DNA of 64,000 nt from Thuidium tamariscinum (Eukaryota; Streptophyta; Bryopsida; Hypnales; Thuidiaceae), in contig OX344749.2 of assembly GCA_947034885.2 (NCBI GenBank), positions 21,343,501 to 21,407,500 on the forward strand, read 5' to 3'. Position numbers and translations under genes: made by a program. Shown here one piece after another: positions 22,671-34,554 of this stretch (the stretch's first letter is position 1; each line of letters starts with the position of its first letter). The notes under the pieces are model-generated. The model was not told where the DNA came from, searched no databases, and worked only from the letters and a program-made list of their open reading frames with translations.

Positions 22671-22867
22671 GACCGATTAGGGCTGGCCGGCTGCAAACTT
22701 CAGAGCCTTGTAACTTTTGCAAAAAGTCTTCAAATTGGGCAAATGAGATGTTTTTCGGCATCTACAGTTTCTGTAGATGCCGAAAAACATCTCATTTGCC
22801 CAATTTGAAAACTTTTTGCAAAAGTTACAAGGCTCTGAAGTTTACAGCCGGCTAGCCCTAATCGGTT
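22671..22867. repeat. Long hairpin in the hAT foldback
   Basis: Two arms of about 97 bp (22671-22767 and 22771-22867) are inverted copies with about four mismatches around a 3-nt TTT loop. The loop-proximal bases are GCATCTACAG/CTGTAGATGC. Transcription through it would give a long double-stranded RNA stem, a possible source of small RNAs. Confidence 0.9.
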
Positions 22868-23283
22868 CGATTCTATCCTGGACGGTCCGGTCGACGGTGG
22901 ACGGCCTCGTCGACGGCCCTGTCGACGATTTTTCATCCTCTGTCGTGGATTCTGTCGTGAATTTCATCCTGACGGACGCTCGGCTCCCCGTCACGTCAGC
23001 GGACGGACATCCTGACGGACGGACGTGACGCGACGGAAGCAACCCTGGGTACCGCTCCCACGAGGCCAGGACCTTTGTAACATGGAAACAGCTTCAAGTA
23101 GCATTCCTTAGGTACTTCCACCCCGAGACCGGACAGCAGCAGGCGCTGACAGCCCTGACTAACATACGGCGGGGCCCAACGGAGGACATCACCACCTACG
23201 TCCGTCGCTTCCAGATGCTATGTACCCGCTTTGTAGGGGGGCTACTTAACGACAGCACCATACGACACTACTTCATCCAAGGT

Positions 23284-25438
23284 TGTCGTAGCACAAGGAA
23301 GCACAAATCCGTCTGTAGGTGTTAATTTGGCGTTAACACCGTTCAAATGACTCGTGTATCGTTCCCACAGGATTTTACGTAGATTCCTCAAGATATCCGG
23401 AATAACAGGATGCGGAAAACAACCCCAAGACAACAGTAACCGGATTCCTAACCGGAAACTTCCTCACAACATCCGCATTCCTTTAGATTGCCTTTCTCAC
23501 CATTCATACATACTTTACCACTCTCACAACAACCTCCAAACAGGGGGGAGTGCCCAAACTCTGTATCTTCCCCTATCCAGACTCACAGTATCCGACTGGG
23601 CGGATTAGGAACCGAAAGGAGTGCCCAAACTCTGTACCTCTTCCGGATCCGGTTTCCGGATCCAATCACTCAAGTAACAAATGAAGTTTAGCCTCTGTAT
23701 TAGAGGGGTCCGCGGTTGGCATTTAGGAAGGATGCGTTGAATCCTACCCTCCTCAGGATTATAGTGAATGGAGTTCCACTAAAAGAGGAAAATAACAAAA
23801 GACATAAAAGAAATAGGCTGCAAGTTCCTCCTCACAACTAATCCGGATTGCAATCCCAACTAGTAGGTCACTCAGGAAACCCCTACAAACCCCACATTAC
23901 TACAATGACAGACTCACCCAAACTCAGTTCCTAAGGCTTAATCTAGGAGCCAGATAACTAGGGGATCCTAACTGTCTGCACATCCCTCACTTCCGGTTAT
24001 AGTAGGACCTCAACAACACGTCAATTGGCATGCGCCCACTCTCCTAGCAGAACACACCCAATCTAAGAGCGGCTTTCCCACACAGAAGCCTCCAAGTGAC
24101 TGCAGCAGCTAGACTTCAATCCTAATACACCAGTAGCCTCAACCAAATCACTTCAATTTCCCGGAACCGGATTCAGACAAAGTCTGGGGGAGACACCTCA
24201 TCCAAACACCTGCAAACCCAGCTACCTCGCACTATCCAATGGTTCTAGCATTGCACGGCATACCAATCCAGAGTCGAGACTTGTTCAGACCAACTCTTAG
24301 AAAGTAGAAATCTGGAAATCAGATTGCAAATGAAAGGAAAAACAGAAGTAGGAACACCCGGGGCAACCAACTAACAGCCACCCCTAAATACCAACCCAAG
24401 GGAACCCTAAAAGCCCCAAGGGAACAAAATCAGAGGACAAGAGAATGCCAGGTGGCATTCCTTATCCACAAAAGTCACTTTCCTATCCACCCAACTAGAC
24501 CCGAAAAAAGTGGATCTCAGATCCGAAAAATCCGGATCTGACTGACCAGGTGCATTCTAAATTAAAAGCACCTTGCTAACTGCTTCCTACCTACTGGAAA
24601 GGTAACTTTCCACCTTTTCCACTAAGTCTGCTCCTCAAAATTCTCTACCTACTCTACTTTCTATTCCTAACTACTTCTTCATCCGCTTTTTGGGGGAATC
24701 CGCATGCTTGGCGGCTCCCTTGCGTGCTGGCTGTTTCCTACTGGTGGAAACCTTTGCCGACGCAACTGCTTTGCCCTTGGAAGGCGTGGCAGCAATCTTA
24801 CCCTTCCCCGCAGATTTCGGAGGCGTGATTTCCGCCGGGTCTGACGGTTCCGGTTCCGGTTCCGATCCTGATCCGGATTCCGAATCCGACTCCTCTTCTT
24901 CGTGCTCGCTCTGCTCTGGGGACTCATCTTGGTCTGACTCCAGCTCAATGGGACTCTCCCTCGCCCGCTTCGCTGTAGCCTTCCTCTTCATTGTGCTAGG
25001 AACCTTGGGAGACTTCTCGGATACCTTGCTCGGAGGCGTCTCTTGATCCTGGTCTTCCGCTTGGACTTGCTTCCGGATTTGGGATCCGGGTGTTGCCCCT
25101 TCTCCCACATCAAGATCAAGTCGGGAAGCTGCCTTGGGCGCCTGTGGAGTCTTCTCTTCCACTGAACCCTTGCCCTTGGATGACATCTGGACCCGTCCAC
25201 GATCCTCGGGCTGAACCCCAGATCCTCAATCCGGTTCCGGATTTTCCGGTTAGGTAAGGGTTTCTACTTCCCTTCCTTAACCTAATTATCCCCATTGGAT
25301 GTCTCCAATTTCCACCGCTTCCTAATCTTACTAACTTTCCCTATTCTTGATCAAAGAATCGAAAAATTTCTCTAAGATTAGCTTCCTTATTCCTAATTCT
25401 ATACTAAATATTAAAAACCTGTATTCTAGGTTCCCACA
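23284..25438 (-). mobile_element. 2.2-kb LTR-like element
   Basis: It begins TGTCGTAGCACAAGG and ends GGTTCCCACA, with a 5-bp duplication AAGGT (23279-23283 and 25439-25443), inserted in gag of the gypsy fossil. The ends resemble those of the 3.6-kb elements (TGTCGCAACACA...), so they are probably related LTR-derived units, possibly solo LTRs. It carries one long minus-strand frame at 24671-25186. It looks whole as an LTR-like unit. Confidence 0.7.
24671..25186 (-). CDS. Low-complexity charged frame of the 2.2-kb LTR-like element
   Basis: This 171-residue frame opens MSSKGKGSVEEKTPQAP. It has a central acidic Ser/Glu/Pro repeat (SESGSGSEPEPEPSDP) and Lys/Arg-rich flanks with nuclear-localisation-like basic ends (SPKKRMKK). 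There is no enzymatic motif. It matches the acidic/basic style of the N-terminal part of the 335-residue frame in the 3.6-kb elements, but I cannot show homology. Confidence 0.4.
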   Translation of the reverse strand: MSSKGKGSVEEKTPQAPKAASRLDLDVGEGATPGSQIRKQVQAEDQDQETPPSKVSEKSPKVPSTMKRKATAKRARESPIELESDQDESPEQSEHEEEESDSESGSGSEPEPEPSDPAEITPPKSAGKGKIAATPSKGKAVASAKVSTSRKQPARKGAAKHADSPKKRMKK

Positions 25439-28400
25439 AAGGTATCGACTCGGCACCTACCATCCGAGAGATCTTATCCCGACGGCCAGTCACCCTTGAA
25501 GATGCGATCCGGGCAGCACTGGAGATCGAGATCATCGACAAGGAGAATGATCGCATGGTACGACGGGCAATCGACCCCATACCAGCCTTCATCCCAGTTT
25601 ACCAACAGGCAGCTAGCCCCCTGGCTTATCGTCCCTCGGCACCCAAGGAGGAAGCTTACCCCTTGGCCACTCGAGATCCCATCTTATCACTAACCGCCCC
25701 TGTTGACCAACTTCGTACAGAGATGCGACAGGTTTCCAGCGACATGACACGAGCGGTGCGGGAGTTAGCGGAGCAGATGGCTTGCTTGGTGAAGGGCCAG
25801 AGTCAACAACCCCCTCCGCAATACCACGAGTTTGGCATACACTCCACGGGAGTATGGTGCAACCATTGCGGCCAGGCCAACCACACGCCGCCATTCTGCC
25901 TGATGACTAAGGACGCCCCTCCCCCGCCCCGGCCGCGCGGGCCGGCATAGCCTTACTAGCATCCGAATGCTCGACCTCAGGTACGCGACAACGCCACTTC
26001 CGATCGGTTTTCCCCTTTTAAGTGCCCCACGTGTAGGAGGAGCCATCCACCAGGTCAGTGTTGGATAGAGAATAACATGATCTGTGAGCGTTGCGGTGAC
26101 CACCACCCCACAGTCCGTTGTAACGTCCGAGACAAGGTTATTCCCCTTGAGCTACCCAAACATGATTATGTTAGGCAAGCCCAGGACAACCAACGGGGAG
26201 TACGGTTCTCCGAACCTCTTAAGGCGGCCGGCCCCCCTAACATGTTCTACGACCACGCGGCTCATAGGCAAACCCAGAATGCCCCCTCGGCCGTCCAGAC
26301 CGCGCAGGGGGTCATTCCGATGCCATCGATGCAGGGTACTCAGGACGTTCGATTGATCAACGTGAGTGTGCCACCCAACGTAGAGGTCACTGAATTCCGG
26401 AGTACTCTACTAATCACTACCGCTCCTGAACTGGAAATGATGTAGAAATCCCTACCAGCCTTAGTGGTCACCAAGGGAGGGGCTAAGACTAACCCCCCTC
26501 CCTTAGAGGACCCTGACGAAGTCGACTCACCGGAGTCTAGTTCCCATAGTAGTATGCATCTACACTCGTCCCCGGGCTCCCCCCAGTTTTCTGACCTGCA
26601 AAGTACATTGAAGGAGACTGCTAAGGAGGTCCGGTTCCATGAGAACCTTCCCACCCGCACCGAGATGGATGAGAACGATTCCAATTTGTTCAAAGAGGAA
26701 CCCCGTTCCACCCAATTAGCCCTCGATTGAGGGCCAAGCCCTGGAAAGGCTCTAACCCCTCTGCCCCTTATAACCTGTGGGATGATTTGGCCTCTGCAAA
26801 GGCAACCATCTCTTTTGGACAGTTAGTAAACGCTGCCCCTGCCTTGCGTCGCCAGCTGAAGGAAGGAGCAACTATCCCGCTGTGAGCCCTCGAGATGGCA
26901 CTCAAGACTCTGGGTCCATTTTTCGCGATTAAATAGCGAAAATTAGTCAAAATATTCAAGAAAAACACATAAAAAGAGTGTTGAGGGAGTTTTGGTGTCA
27001 GTCTATGCCAAGATGGTGGAAAACCAACTTAGATGGTGGAAAATTCCTAATACTAGAAATTGGAATCATTCTAAGTCTCCAAAGCGAGTATATGTGAAGA
27101 ATTAGTAATTCCGAGAGAAATAAGGAATAGAGAGTTAGTCAGTCCTAGCGAATGTCTGTGCAAAGTCAACCTTTTAAAGATGCATAAGACATACTGACTA
27201 AGCTAAAAGAGTCTACTATAAGCGTGTGAGAGTTACCAGGGCTTAAGTTCAATTTTGGAATAGATTGGACTTAAAGGTAAACCACTACAATGGATTTGGA
27301 GAATTCGAACTTCACGAGACAAAAGATGGAGGATTGGAGATTGAAGACTACAGAGCGGTGTTCCAAGGGTAGGAGCATGCCAGGAACGAACAAGAATCAA
27401 ACAATTGTCCAAGATTCCCGGGCATCGGGAATTAAATTGTCCAAATTGGGCAAAGTAATTCCAAATTGCTAAAATTAGAAAGGTGCAAGGTTGCGTGGGA
27501 CTTACACCTAAAATCTAGGAGTGCCCTAGATGTTACCCAATTTATTCCGGATTTTTCCAAAATTCCACGTTGACTCCATGGGAAGTCAACCGCACATAGA
27601 AATGTTCGTAAAATCATAGAAATTACATATGATGCGGTAAAATCTCACTAAAAATTAGAATAGGTTTTTGTGTGCTTAATAAGCGCCCGGTCAAGTTTGA
27701 AGACATTCCGACATTTCCAACTACCAAAACCGGCATCGACATCGAAATTCACTGGAAGTTACAAGTTGGCAGCGGGTTGACCGGCGTATCAGGAGCGAAT
27801 GATGTCCGATTGTCGCAAATAAGGAGTCATTCCTTACTCTCACGGACATTCCTAACAACCCTGGCTTGACAGATTCATCAAAATGCGCAAATCCTAAAAG
27901 TTAGATTTTTGACTGTTAATTGGAGTTACCGTAATTCCCGTAATTCCAATTTGGGCGCGCAAATGGCCTAGGAGTGAAGGGTAAGGGGTCCTTTAGGCTA
28001 ATTGGGGTCTTCTGAAGACAATGGCACAAATGGTTTTCCGTTTCGAGTTGTTCCCTAAAAGATAGAGAAGGTCAGCTCTTAGTTTGACTTTTTAATCGTT
28101 AATTGCGGTTAATTAGAAGTGATTTTGGAAATATCTCTTGGAAAATCAAAGATTGGATTTGGTCAAGATCTCTTTCTTGCGTAAAAAGCCATCTTTGGGC
28201 TAAAGAAAGACAATTTTCGAAATGACTTTGGATTAATTTGCAAAATATCTACGTAGATTAGGGTTAATTCCAAAATATTTTTGGTTAAGATCTTGGATTT
28301 GATTTGGCCAAGATTTCTTTGACAAAATGGGGATGTTTTTAAAAATTTCCACCATTAAACAACTAATATTTTGGAATTACATTAGGGTAGTTTAGAGTAG

Positions 28401-28452
28401 GAAGTAACAAAGTGTTTTCATTGGCAATTACCGAGAGGGGCCCGGCCACGGG

Positions 28453-28460
28453 TATATAAG
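28453..28460 (+). promoter_or_regulatory. TATA box of LTR copy C
   Basis: TATATAAG is followed by GGCCCCCCTCG and a start-site-like region. Its position within the LTR matches that of the boxes in copies A and B. Confidence 0.6.
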
Positions 28461-29504
28461 GGCCCCCCTCGAGGTTGCCAGTACCCTCATTTTCTCACAC
28501 CGACACTTTGTTATTTCGCTTAGGTGCTACCGGCGTGGCTGGAGCACTACTTGGACCAAAGATCTTGGCCAAGTTCTTTTATGTTTTGTGGTAAAATTTT
28601 GAAGGCTTAGGGCCCCTTCAACTAACTCTCATTTTACAATCACGTGTTAGAGGTTCAACTTCAAACCTTTGCCATCTACTTCAAACGGGAAATTTGAGTG
28701 TGGAGCATCAAAGTTCGGTTTAAACACTATCATGTGTACCTCCTTTGACTGCGAAACATTAAAATACTAGAAATTTTGAAAACTTAATGTGAAAGTTTGG
28801 TTAAACACTGTCATGTGTACCACCTTTTGCAGATAAAGTCTCAAAATACTATTCCTCTAAATCTCATACGGCGAAGCTCTGAACCCCTACAATTCTCACA
28901 ACCAAGGAAATTTAGTCACCAATTCAAATAACCTCTTTCGTAAAAGAATCAGTTGGGGAATAGACCATCAAAGCATTGGGTATTAGTAGAGTTAAGATGA
29001 GCTAATAACTCACTTGAACCATTCTCTTTATCATTCCCCCGTTGCGTTTTAAAGATATTGCTATGTTTTGATGAAGAACTAGAGTCGGTGGGATAAAATC
29101 TCTATTTGGCTAGTCAAGGGGTCCAAATAATTCCCCAAGTACATGTTCTTATAGTTTTATAGTGTCTTTGTGTTAGAATTATTAGTTTAGTTTTCGTCAA
29201 AAACGTAAGTTAGTCTTGATTAGTTAGTTGTGTTTTGTTTGGGAAAAATCTGAAAAAACCAAAAATCAGTTTTGGGCCAGCCAGCCCGAAGGCCAGCCAA
29301 CCGAGGCCAGTCAAGACCGAGCAGACAGTAACAAGCCTCCCCTCTCTCCCCCCGCCAGGCCAATCACGCCTCGCCACGTGGCGGGCGTTGACGGGGCGAC
29401 AAGGGGGGTCCGGCCAACCCGGTCCGGCCACGTGGCTGGGAGCTGCGGGACAGGGGCTGGGAGTCCAGGGAGTGTAGGAAGAAAAAAAAAGGATAACCAA
29501 ACCA

Positions 29505-29570
29505 ACTCACACATCAACTCACTCATCAACTTGCACATCAACTCGCACATCAACTCACTTAAACACTCCA
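29505..29570. repeat. 12-bp tandem repeat in LTR copy C
   Basis: About five copies of a CATCAACTCRCA-type unit lie immediately 3' of the GC-rich block. Confidence 0.7.
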
Positions 29571-31078
29571 AGTAAGTCACTCATCACTAACACTTTTTAT
29601 TGTTCAAAGTTGAAGCTATAAAAATTGGAATTTTGACCAAGTAGAGGAAGTTGTGAAGGACTCATACACCTCCAAAACTCAATTCAAGGTTAAAAAATCC
29701 AATACTTACAACATCAACAAATTCCATCAACATCCTCCGCATCTAACCGCCATAGCCAAACTTCCATCTACAAATATTGCAACAACCTTTGCAAAACGAA
29801 AATGAGAAGCAAAGAGAACTAGGAAGGAGATTAAGGTTGTGAGATTCCTAACCGTGACAAATTAGATTTAAAAACTAATTTCTTTGGAATAACACTATAG
29901 ATTGGGATTCTTTATTCTTGGGGGTTGACCTTTGGGAATAAAAAATCCATTTATTTGGAATAACACTATTGAAATTGTTCTCGGTCTTTTGGAATGTTCT
30001 ACATTCTTTGGCTATTAGATTCTTAGAAGGTTTGGATTTTGCTAGTTTTGTTTTATTAGGCCTAATAAGCCAAAAGGAAAACAACAAATTGACAACCAAT
30101 TTCTTGAAGAATTTTAAGGAAATTAAAATTAATTGGATTATAAAAGATTTGGTTGCAATTCTTTATTCAAATTAATCCTAATAAGACAAATTAAAAAAGA
30201 CAAATTGACAACCAATTTCTTAGGAATTAAAAAAAAATTAGAATTCATTAGATTATAAAAGATTTGGTTGCAATTCTTTATTTAAAATAATTCTAAAAAG
30301 CCAAACTAATTGACAACCAATTTCGTTAGGAATTACCAAGAAATTGAATTAGTTAGGTTTGGTGATGACATTTTAATTCTAGGAAAGAAGATAAAAGAAC
30401 AACTCATTACGTCGAAATTAGGTGAAATTTAATTCTTAAAATTAGATAAGTTCGTAATTCAATTAACCAAAGAATAATAATACTAACAATTAGATAGGAT
30501 TTTCATTGATCATTCGAGCTATTTAGTAGATTCAAAATATTGTGACGTTTTCCAATTACTAATAAATTAGGAATTGAAGAGAAAATGTGCAATTAACTCG
30601 AACCTACGTAACTTTCAGTGGCTTATTTTAATTAGGAGAAAATTTACCAACAATTATGGAAAATTACTATGGATTAGATGGAGAGCCGGGATGATTTCGA
30701 TGGCGAGGTCGTAGGGGAATATTTACACATGATGATGTTTGACGACGGGACCATGGAGATTTACGCAGAGGAGGTAAACCGCTCACATTTGATTTTCATT
30801 CTCATTGTTTTACTGTTAAGTTTCTTTTTACCAAACGCTTGGAATTAGATTTAGGCAAAACTATAGAATAGAGTAGGGTCCCTTGGTTGCATTTTAGAAT
30901 AGAATAGATAGAATTATAACCACGAAATTAGATTAGAAACATCCAAAACACGTGACTAAAAGAGTTCATTGCTTGGAAGGCTTTCTTTTTCACCCAATTA
31001 GAAAGAAAACTCAATTAGACACAGGACCCGTGTGAAAAATTCTTAGCTCGAGGGTGGAGTTAGGAGCGCTCACATTTT

Positions 31079-31097
31079 TGGTGTGTCTGCCGGGAGT
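31079..31097 (+). promoter_or_regulatory. Primer-binding-like site
   Basis: TGGTGTGTCTGCCGGGAGT lies 4 bp after the LTR end. The equivalents are at 17549-17567 and 21817-21835. The pattern TGG plus an acceptor-stem complement fits priming by a tRNA with a GCGTCTG-like 5' end. A tRNA-Arg is plausible, as reported for Ogre elements, but I could not compare tRNAs. Confidence 0.5.
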
Positions 31098-31162
31098 GAC
31101 TAATTTCCTAATTAGCTCACTATCTAGGTTTAAAATTTTACTAGAAAGAGGATGAGGATTGC

Positions 31163-32230
31163 TTGAAAAGAATTTATCTTCTTAAAAGCTCACTAGCCTC
31201 TCACTTTAATTTACAGGAGGGGTTCCAGGGCTTCATCCCACCAGAGCCCATACCGATCTTGAGGCCCTTCGATATTTGGTTACTGACGAGGTGGGACCGA
31301 CCTCGCAAGACCTATCCAAAGCCGCCTGAGACTCGTACCGATCCGGTACCGAACCCGTCTCTATCCGTGGAGACATTGTTGCTGGGACCGACTTTGCTTG
31401 GGATTTCGTACGAGTTCTGGAGTCAGCTGACTCACAGGTACTTATACGACCCCAATGCCTATACACCATCCATTGTTCAGGCACACGCTGCAGGACACTT
31501 TGGGGTGGACGAGGAGGAGATTCAGCGTTGCCTCCTACTCTATTGGAAGCTTGTGTTAGCTTCGTGGAGATTTGAGAGGGCCTTCATCCACAAGTGTCAA
31601 GAGGCCGGCTATCCGGCCTACACCACTCTTGGTCCATTACCAGCAGCTCCTTACGTGGAGATCCGCTATCCAGGTCCCTTCGAAGTTGAGGTGGAGGGGC
31701 AGTTTCAGTTTGATACTCTAGTCTTTGACTCTACCAGGTTTCACGACAACCCTTACATTGATCGTCGTGAGTTCCGGGCATTTCACGGGGAGCATAGTGG
31801 GAGTGAGAGGTTGACCCTAGACTGTTGCAAGGGCATCTCTACTCGACTAGTTCCGACGGAGCTTGGGCTAGAGTCTCAGTTACTATACATTGCAGAGTAT
31901 AGTACAACTTGTGAGGCGTGTGAGGACGCAGAGGACTATCGAGTCTCTGTGTACACCGCGCCAGGGGGTGAGTACGTCCACCGACCGGCGTTCCATCCAC
32001 TTTTCTACTCATATCCGAGCCGGAGCTTGAGGACCCGCACCGACCGCATCGAGAACGCCACCTTCTTCAACAGCCAGGAGACTTGGGAGGAGCATCGGGT
32101 GGACATCGAGCGCGTGGAGAGCGAGCAGGCGCCGTACTTCTTTGAGGTCCGTCCTTCGACGACGGAGATAGTCAGTACCTTGGTCTGTGCAGACAAGGTT
32201 ATTTTAGCACCAATAGGGCTTAGCAGCTAA
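31163..32230 (+). CDS. Leader protein frame upstream of gag
   Basis: This 355-residue open frame precedes gag. Conserved points shared with the stub at 17859-18209 are FGVD-x-x-EI-x-RCL, YW...WRFE, EIRY and DNPY. There is no zinc finger, protease or polymerase motif and no membrane segment. In Ogre/Tat elements a protein of unknown function is encoded at this place, and that is my assignment by position. Two divergent copies in one window show it is a real element gene. Confidence 0.6.
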   Translation: MKRIYLLKSSLASHFNLQEGFQGFIPPEPIPILRPFDIWLLTRWDRPRKTYPKPPETRTDPVPNPSLSVETLLLGPTLLGISYEFWSQLTHRYLYDPNAYTPSIVQAHAAGHFGVDEEEIQRCLLLYWKLVLASWRFERAFIHKCQEAGYPAYTTLGPLPAAPYVEIRYPGPFEVEVEGQFQFDTLVFDSTRFHDNPYIDRREFRAFHGEHSGSERLTLDCCKGISTRLVPTELGLESQLLYIAEYSTTCEACEDAEDYRVSVYTAPGGEYVHRPAFHPLFYSYPSRSLRTRTDRIENATFFNSQETWEEHRVDIERVESEQAPYFFEVRPSTTEIVSTLVCADKVILAPIGLSS

Positions 32231-32349
32231 CTCTATCAGTTACTATACTATCGTATTTGGCGTGGATTGGTGAGGATTTGCGTGTATGTTCATATTATGA
32301 TATATGATTGGATTGGATTTGTGTGAACCAAGACTCACATATGTCTTAA

Positions 32350-34551
32350 ATGCCACCAAAACCCACTACACCTAAATCTACTCGCGTAATACGATCACAA
32401 ACAACATCAACAAACACTACATCACAAGACCAAGCTACAACATCAATAGGAGAGGAAAGAAGACCATCTCCAACAACACCAACTATGGATACTAATCCAA
32501 TGCAACCACCGAGGCCGCCTGCACCTAAAGGGGACAGGGCAGAGGACCCCGCAGTACCTATTATCGACCCAATGATGCTTCCAAGGGGGCTTCCCATTGT
32601 GGTCCCGCGAGGATTAAGGGAAATATCCATTCCTCATCATTTACCTCGATTCTCGGGCTCACGAGATGATGACCCAGCCGCACATGTGGAAAGATTCGAG
32701 GAAATCCTTATTTCCAGCCTAGTCTTTGACCATGGCTACTATTTGATCTGGTTTCCCAACACTTTGGTGGGAACCGCTTATTCGTGGTATTGATCATATG
32801 ATGCTGGATTCTTTACCACATGGCTCCAATTGCAGGCAGCCTTTCTACGTTATTTCAGGCCTGAAACTGGCCAGCAACAAGCCCTTACGGCATTAAACAG
32901 TTTGCGACGAGGAGCGATGGAGGACATTACGGCATATGTACGTCGATTTCAAATGGTGCGTACCCGTTTTGTGGGGAATCTCCTCAATGATGGAACCATT
33001 TGACATTACTTTATCCAAGGGATTGACTCTACTTCAACGATCCGAGACATATTGTCTCGACGACCGGTGACTTTGGAGAACGCAATTGAAGCAGCATTGG
33101 AGGTGGAAAAGATTGATAAAGAAAACGAACGAATGGTACGAAAAGCAGAAGAACCTATACCTGCATTCATACTGGTCCATCATCAACAAGTCGCTAATCC
33201 AGTGACATATCAAAATGGTTCAATAGGGGTAGTTCACAACCCTGCTCCGTTAGCCGTCAGGGACCCCATAGGGCCTCCCTTACTTTTACCAGCACCAACT
33301 GATGGGTTGGAACTATTACGTACCGAAATGCGACACGTCACCAACGAGATGACTAAGTCAGTATGAGAATTGACAGAGCAAATGTCATGCTTAGTACGAG
33401 GGCAAGGAAAGCAAGCGCCACCACTACACCATGAGTCAGGGTCGTATACAACGGGGGTATGGTGTAATCATTGTGGCCAACCAAATCACACACCACCATT
33501 CTGTCCTCTACTCAAAGAATCTCAACCGCAACATCAAAGGCAACAACGACCAAAGGGCCCGCAACAAACGGAGCCTTATCGACATCCCAACGCGCCTGGA
33601 AGACAAAATCAAGGATACCCTATATGCAATACTTGCAAAAAGAATCATGAACCAGGACGTTGTTGGGTAGAAAACAACGTCATATGCGAGAGATGCGGAG
33701 ACCATCATCCCACGACTCGTTGCATGGCACGGGACAAGATAATCCCATTAGAATTTCCACAAGTTGACTACAACAGACAAGCTCAAAATAATCAGCAAGG
33801 GGCTAGGTACACGGAACCAAGACCGGAGGCAGGACCCCCAGATTTATTTTTCGACCGCACTACTCAACGACAGACTCATGCGGCCCCAGAAGCATTACAA
33901 ACCGCTCAGGGGATTATTCCGCTCAGCAACACGCAAAGCGTGCAAGACGTGAGGTTCCTAGACTTTCAAAATTCACAACCGTCTAAAAACAATCAAACCT
34001 CACTTCTCGTGGAACTGATAGAACACGGGACCCCGACCACACTTCCAACCTTAGTGTTTACCAGGGGCGGGGCCCAGACTACCGTACGCCCTCTACCGGC
34101 TGTTACTAAAGATACGGAAGAAGAAGATGATGGAAGCAGTTCAGACTCATCGGAAGAATCACCAAGGATCTCCGATTTACAACAAACCGTACAACAAACC
34201 GCCAAGGAGGTACAATTTGATCTAAAACCGCCGATACAAATGGGCTTAGATGAGGATGAATATCAATTCATCGATAACGATGGTATCTACCCTCCACCTG
34301 CGCCCAAAACTCGGGTAAAAGCCCCAAAATCCACGAACCCTTCTTATCCATATGATTTATGGAAAGATCTAGCTTGGGCAAAAGCAGACATATCATTTGG
34401 GCAGTTAATACAACTAGCCCCACAATTGCGTAGGCAGATGAAGGAAGGAGCCACGATGCCGCGAAACCAGAGACGAGTGGACCAAGTCAACAAGGTGGAA
34501 CTAATTCCCGATCTGAGAATTGAAACTCAAAGGAGACTTTTGATGCAGTAG
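32350..34551 (+). pseudogene. gag region with zinc knuckles
   Basis: A retrotransposon-gag core (FSGSRDDDPAAH, then YYLIWFPNTLVG) begins about 60 residues in. It is followed by the helical capsid-like part (ETGQQQALTAL type, VRRFQ) and three zinc-knuckle-like motifs: CNHCGQPNHTPPFC, CNTCKKNHEPGRC and CERCGDHHPTTRC, at about 33460-33730. An acidic Ser/Glu tail follows. Gag coats the element RNA in the cytoplasm. The region is broken in a few places. Confidence 0.7.
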
Positions 34552-34554
34552 AAA

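Larger units (their letters stand above)
22176..23047. mobile_element. Non-autonomous hAT foldback element, 872 bp
   Basis: The ends are CAGGGTTG...CAACCCTG and the flanking 8-bp duplication GGTACCGC (22168-22175 and 23048-23055) is perfect. That is diagnostic of hAT insertion, here into gag of a gypsy fossil. It codes for nothing. The left part is an array of about 12 units of roughly 31 bp (GGCCGTCCACCGTCGACAG type). The centre is a near-perfect inverted repeat. Subterminal GACGGACG motifs resemble the arrays at 35.7-61.3 kb, so the same transposase family may have moved it. Confidence 0.92.
21814..26880 (+). mobile_element. Internal region of a Ty3/gypsy element with two later insertions
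   Basis: Remains of a gag frame begin at 21915 with the retrotransposon-gag core (LPRGL...VVPRGLREIS and DDDPAAH motifs). They resume after an hAT foldback (22176-23047) and after a 2.2-kb LTR-like element (23284-25438), and continue to about 26880. CCHC zinc knuckles (CNHCGQANHTPPFC, CERCGDHHPTVRC) are recognisable at 25857-26110. The region stops at LTR copy C; protease and later pol parts are absent. It is broken in several places. This is a fossil. Confidence 0.75.
26881..31074 (+). mobile_element. Ty3/gypsy long LTR, copy C (older, 4.2 kb)
   Basis: It starts TGTGAGCCCTCGAG and ends GCGCTCACA, and is followed by a primer-binding-like site at 31079-31097. It shares with copies A and B the start, a GGGTCC-TTTTTCGC block, a TATA box (28453-28460), a GC-rich CCAGCC block (29275-29470) and the closing GGGTGG...GCGC segment, but otherwise differs widely. 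It therefore belongs to an older or separate subfamily. Confidence 0.7.

Noticed and set aside
22185-22761. Arg/Pro/Thr-rich coding frames of 75-158 residues in several frames
   Set aside because: They are produced by the 31-bp GTCGAC satellite of the hAT foldback, which keeps all frames open; no start context or motif supports them.
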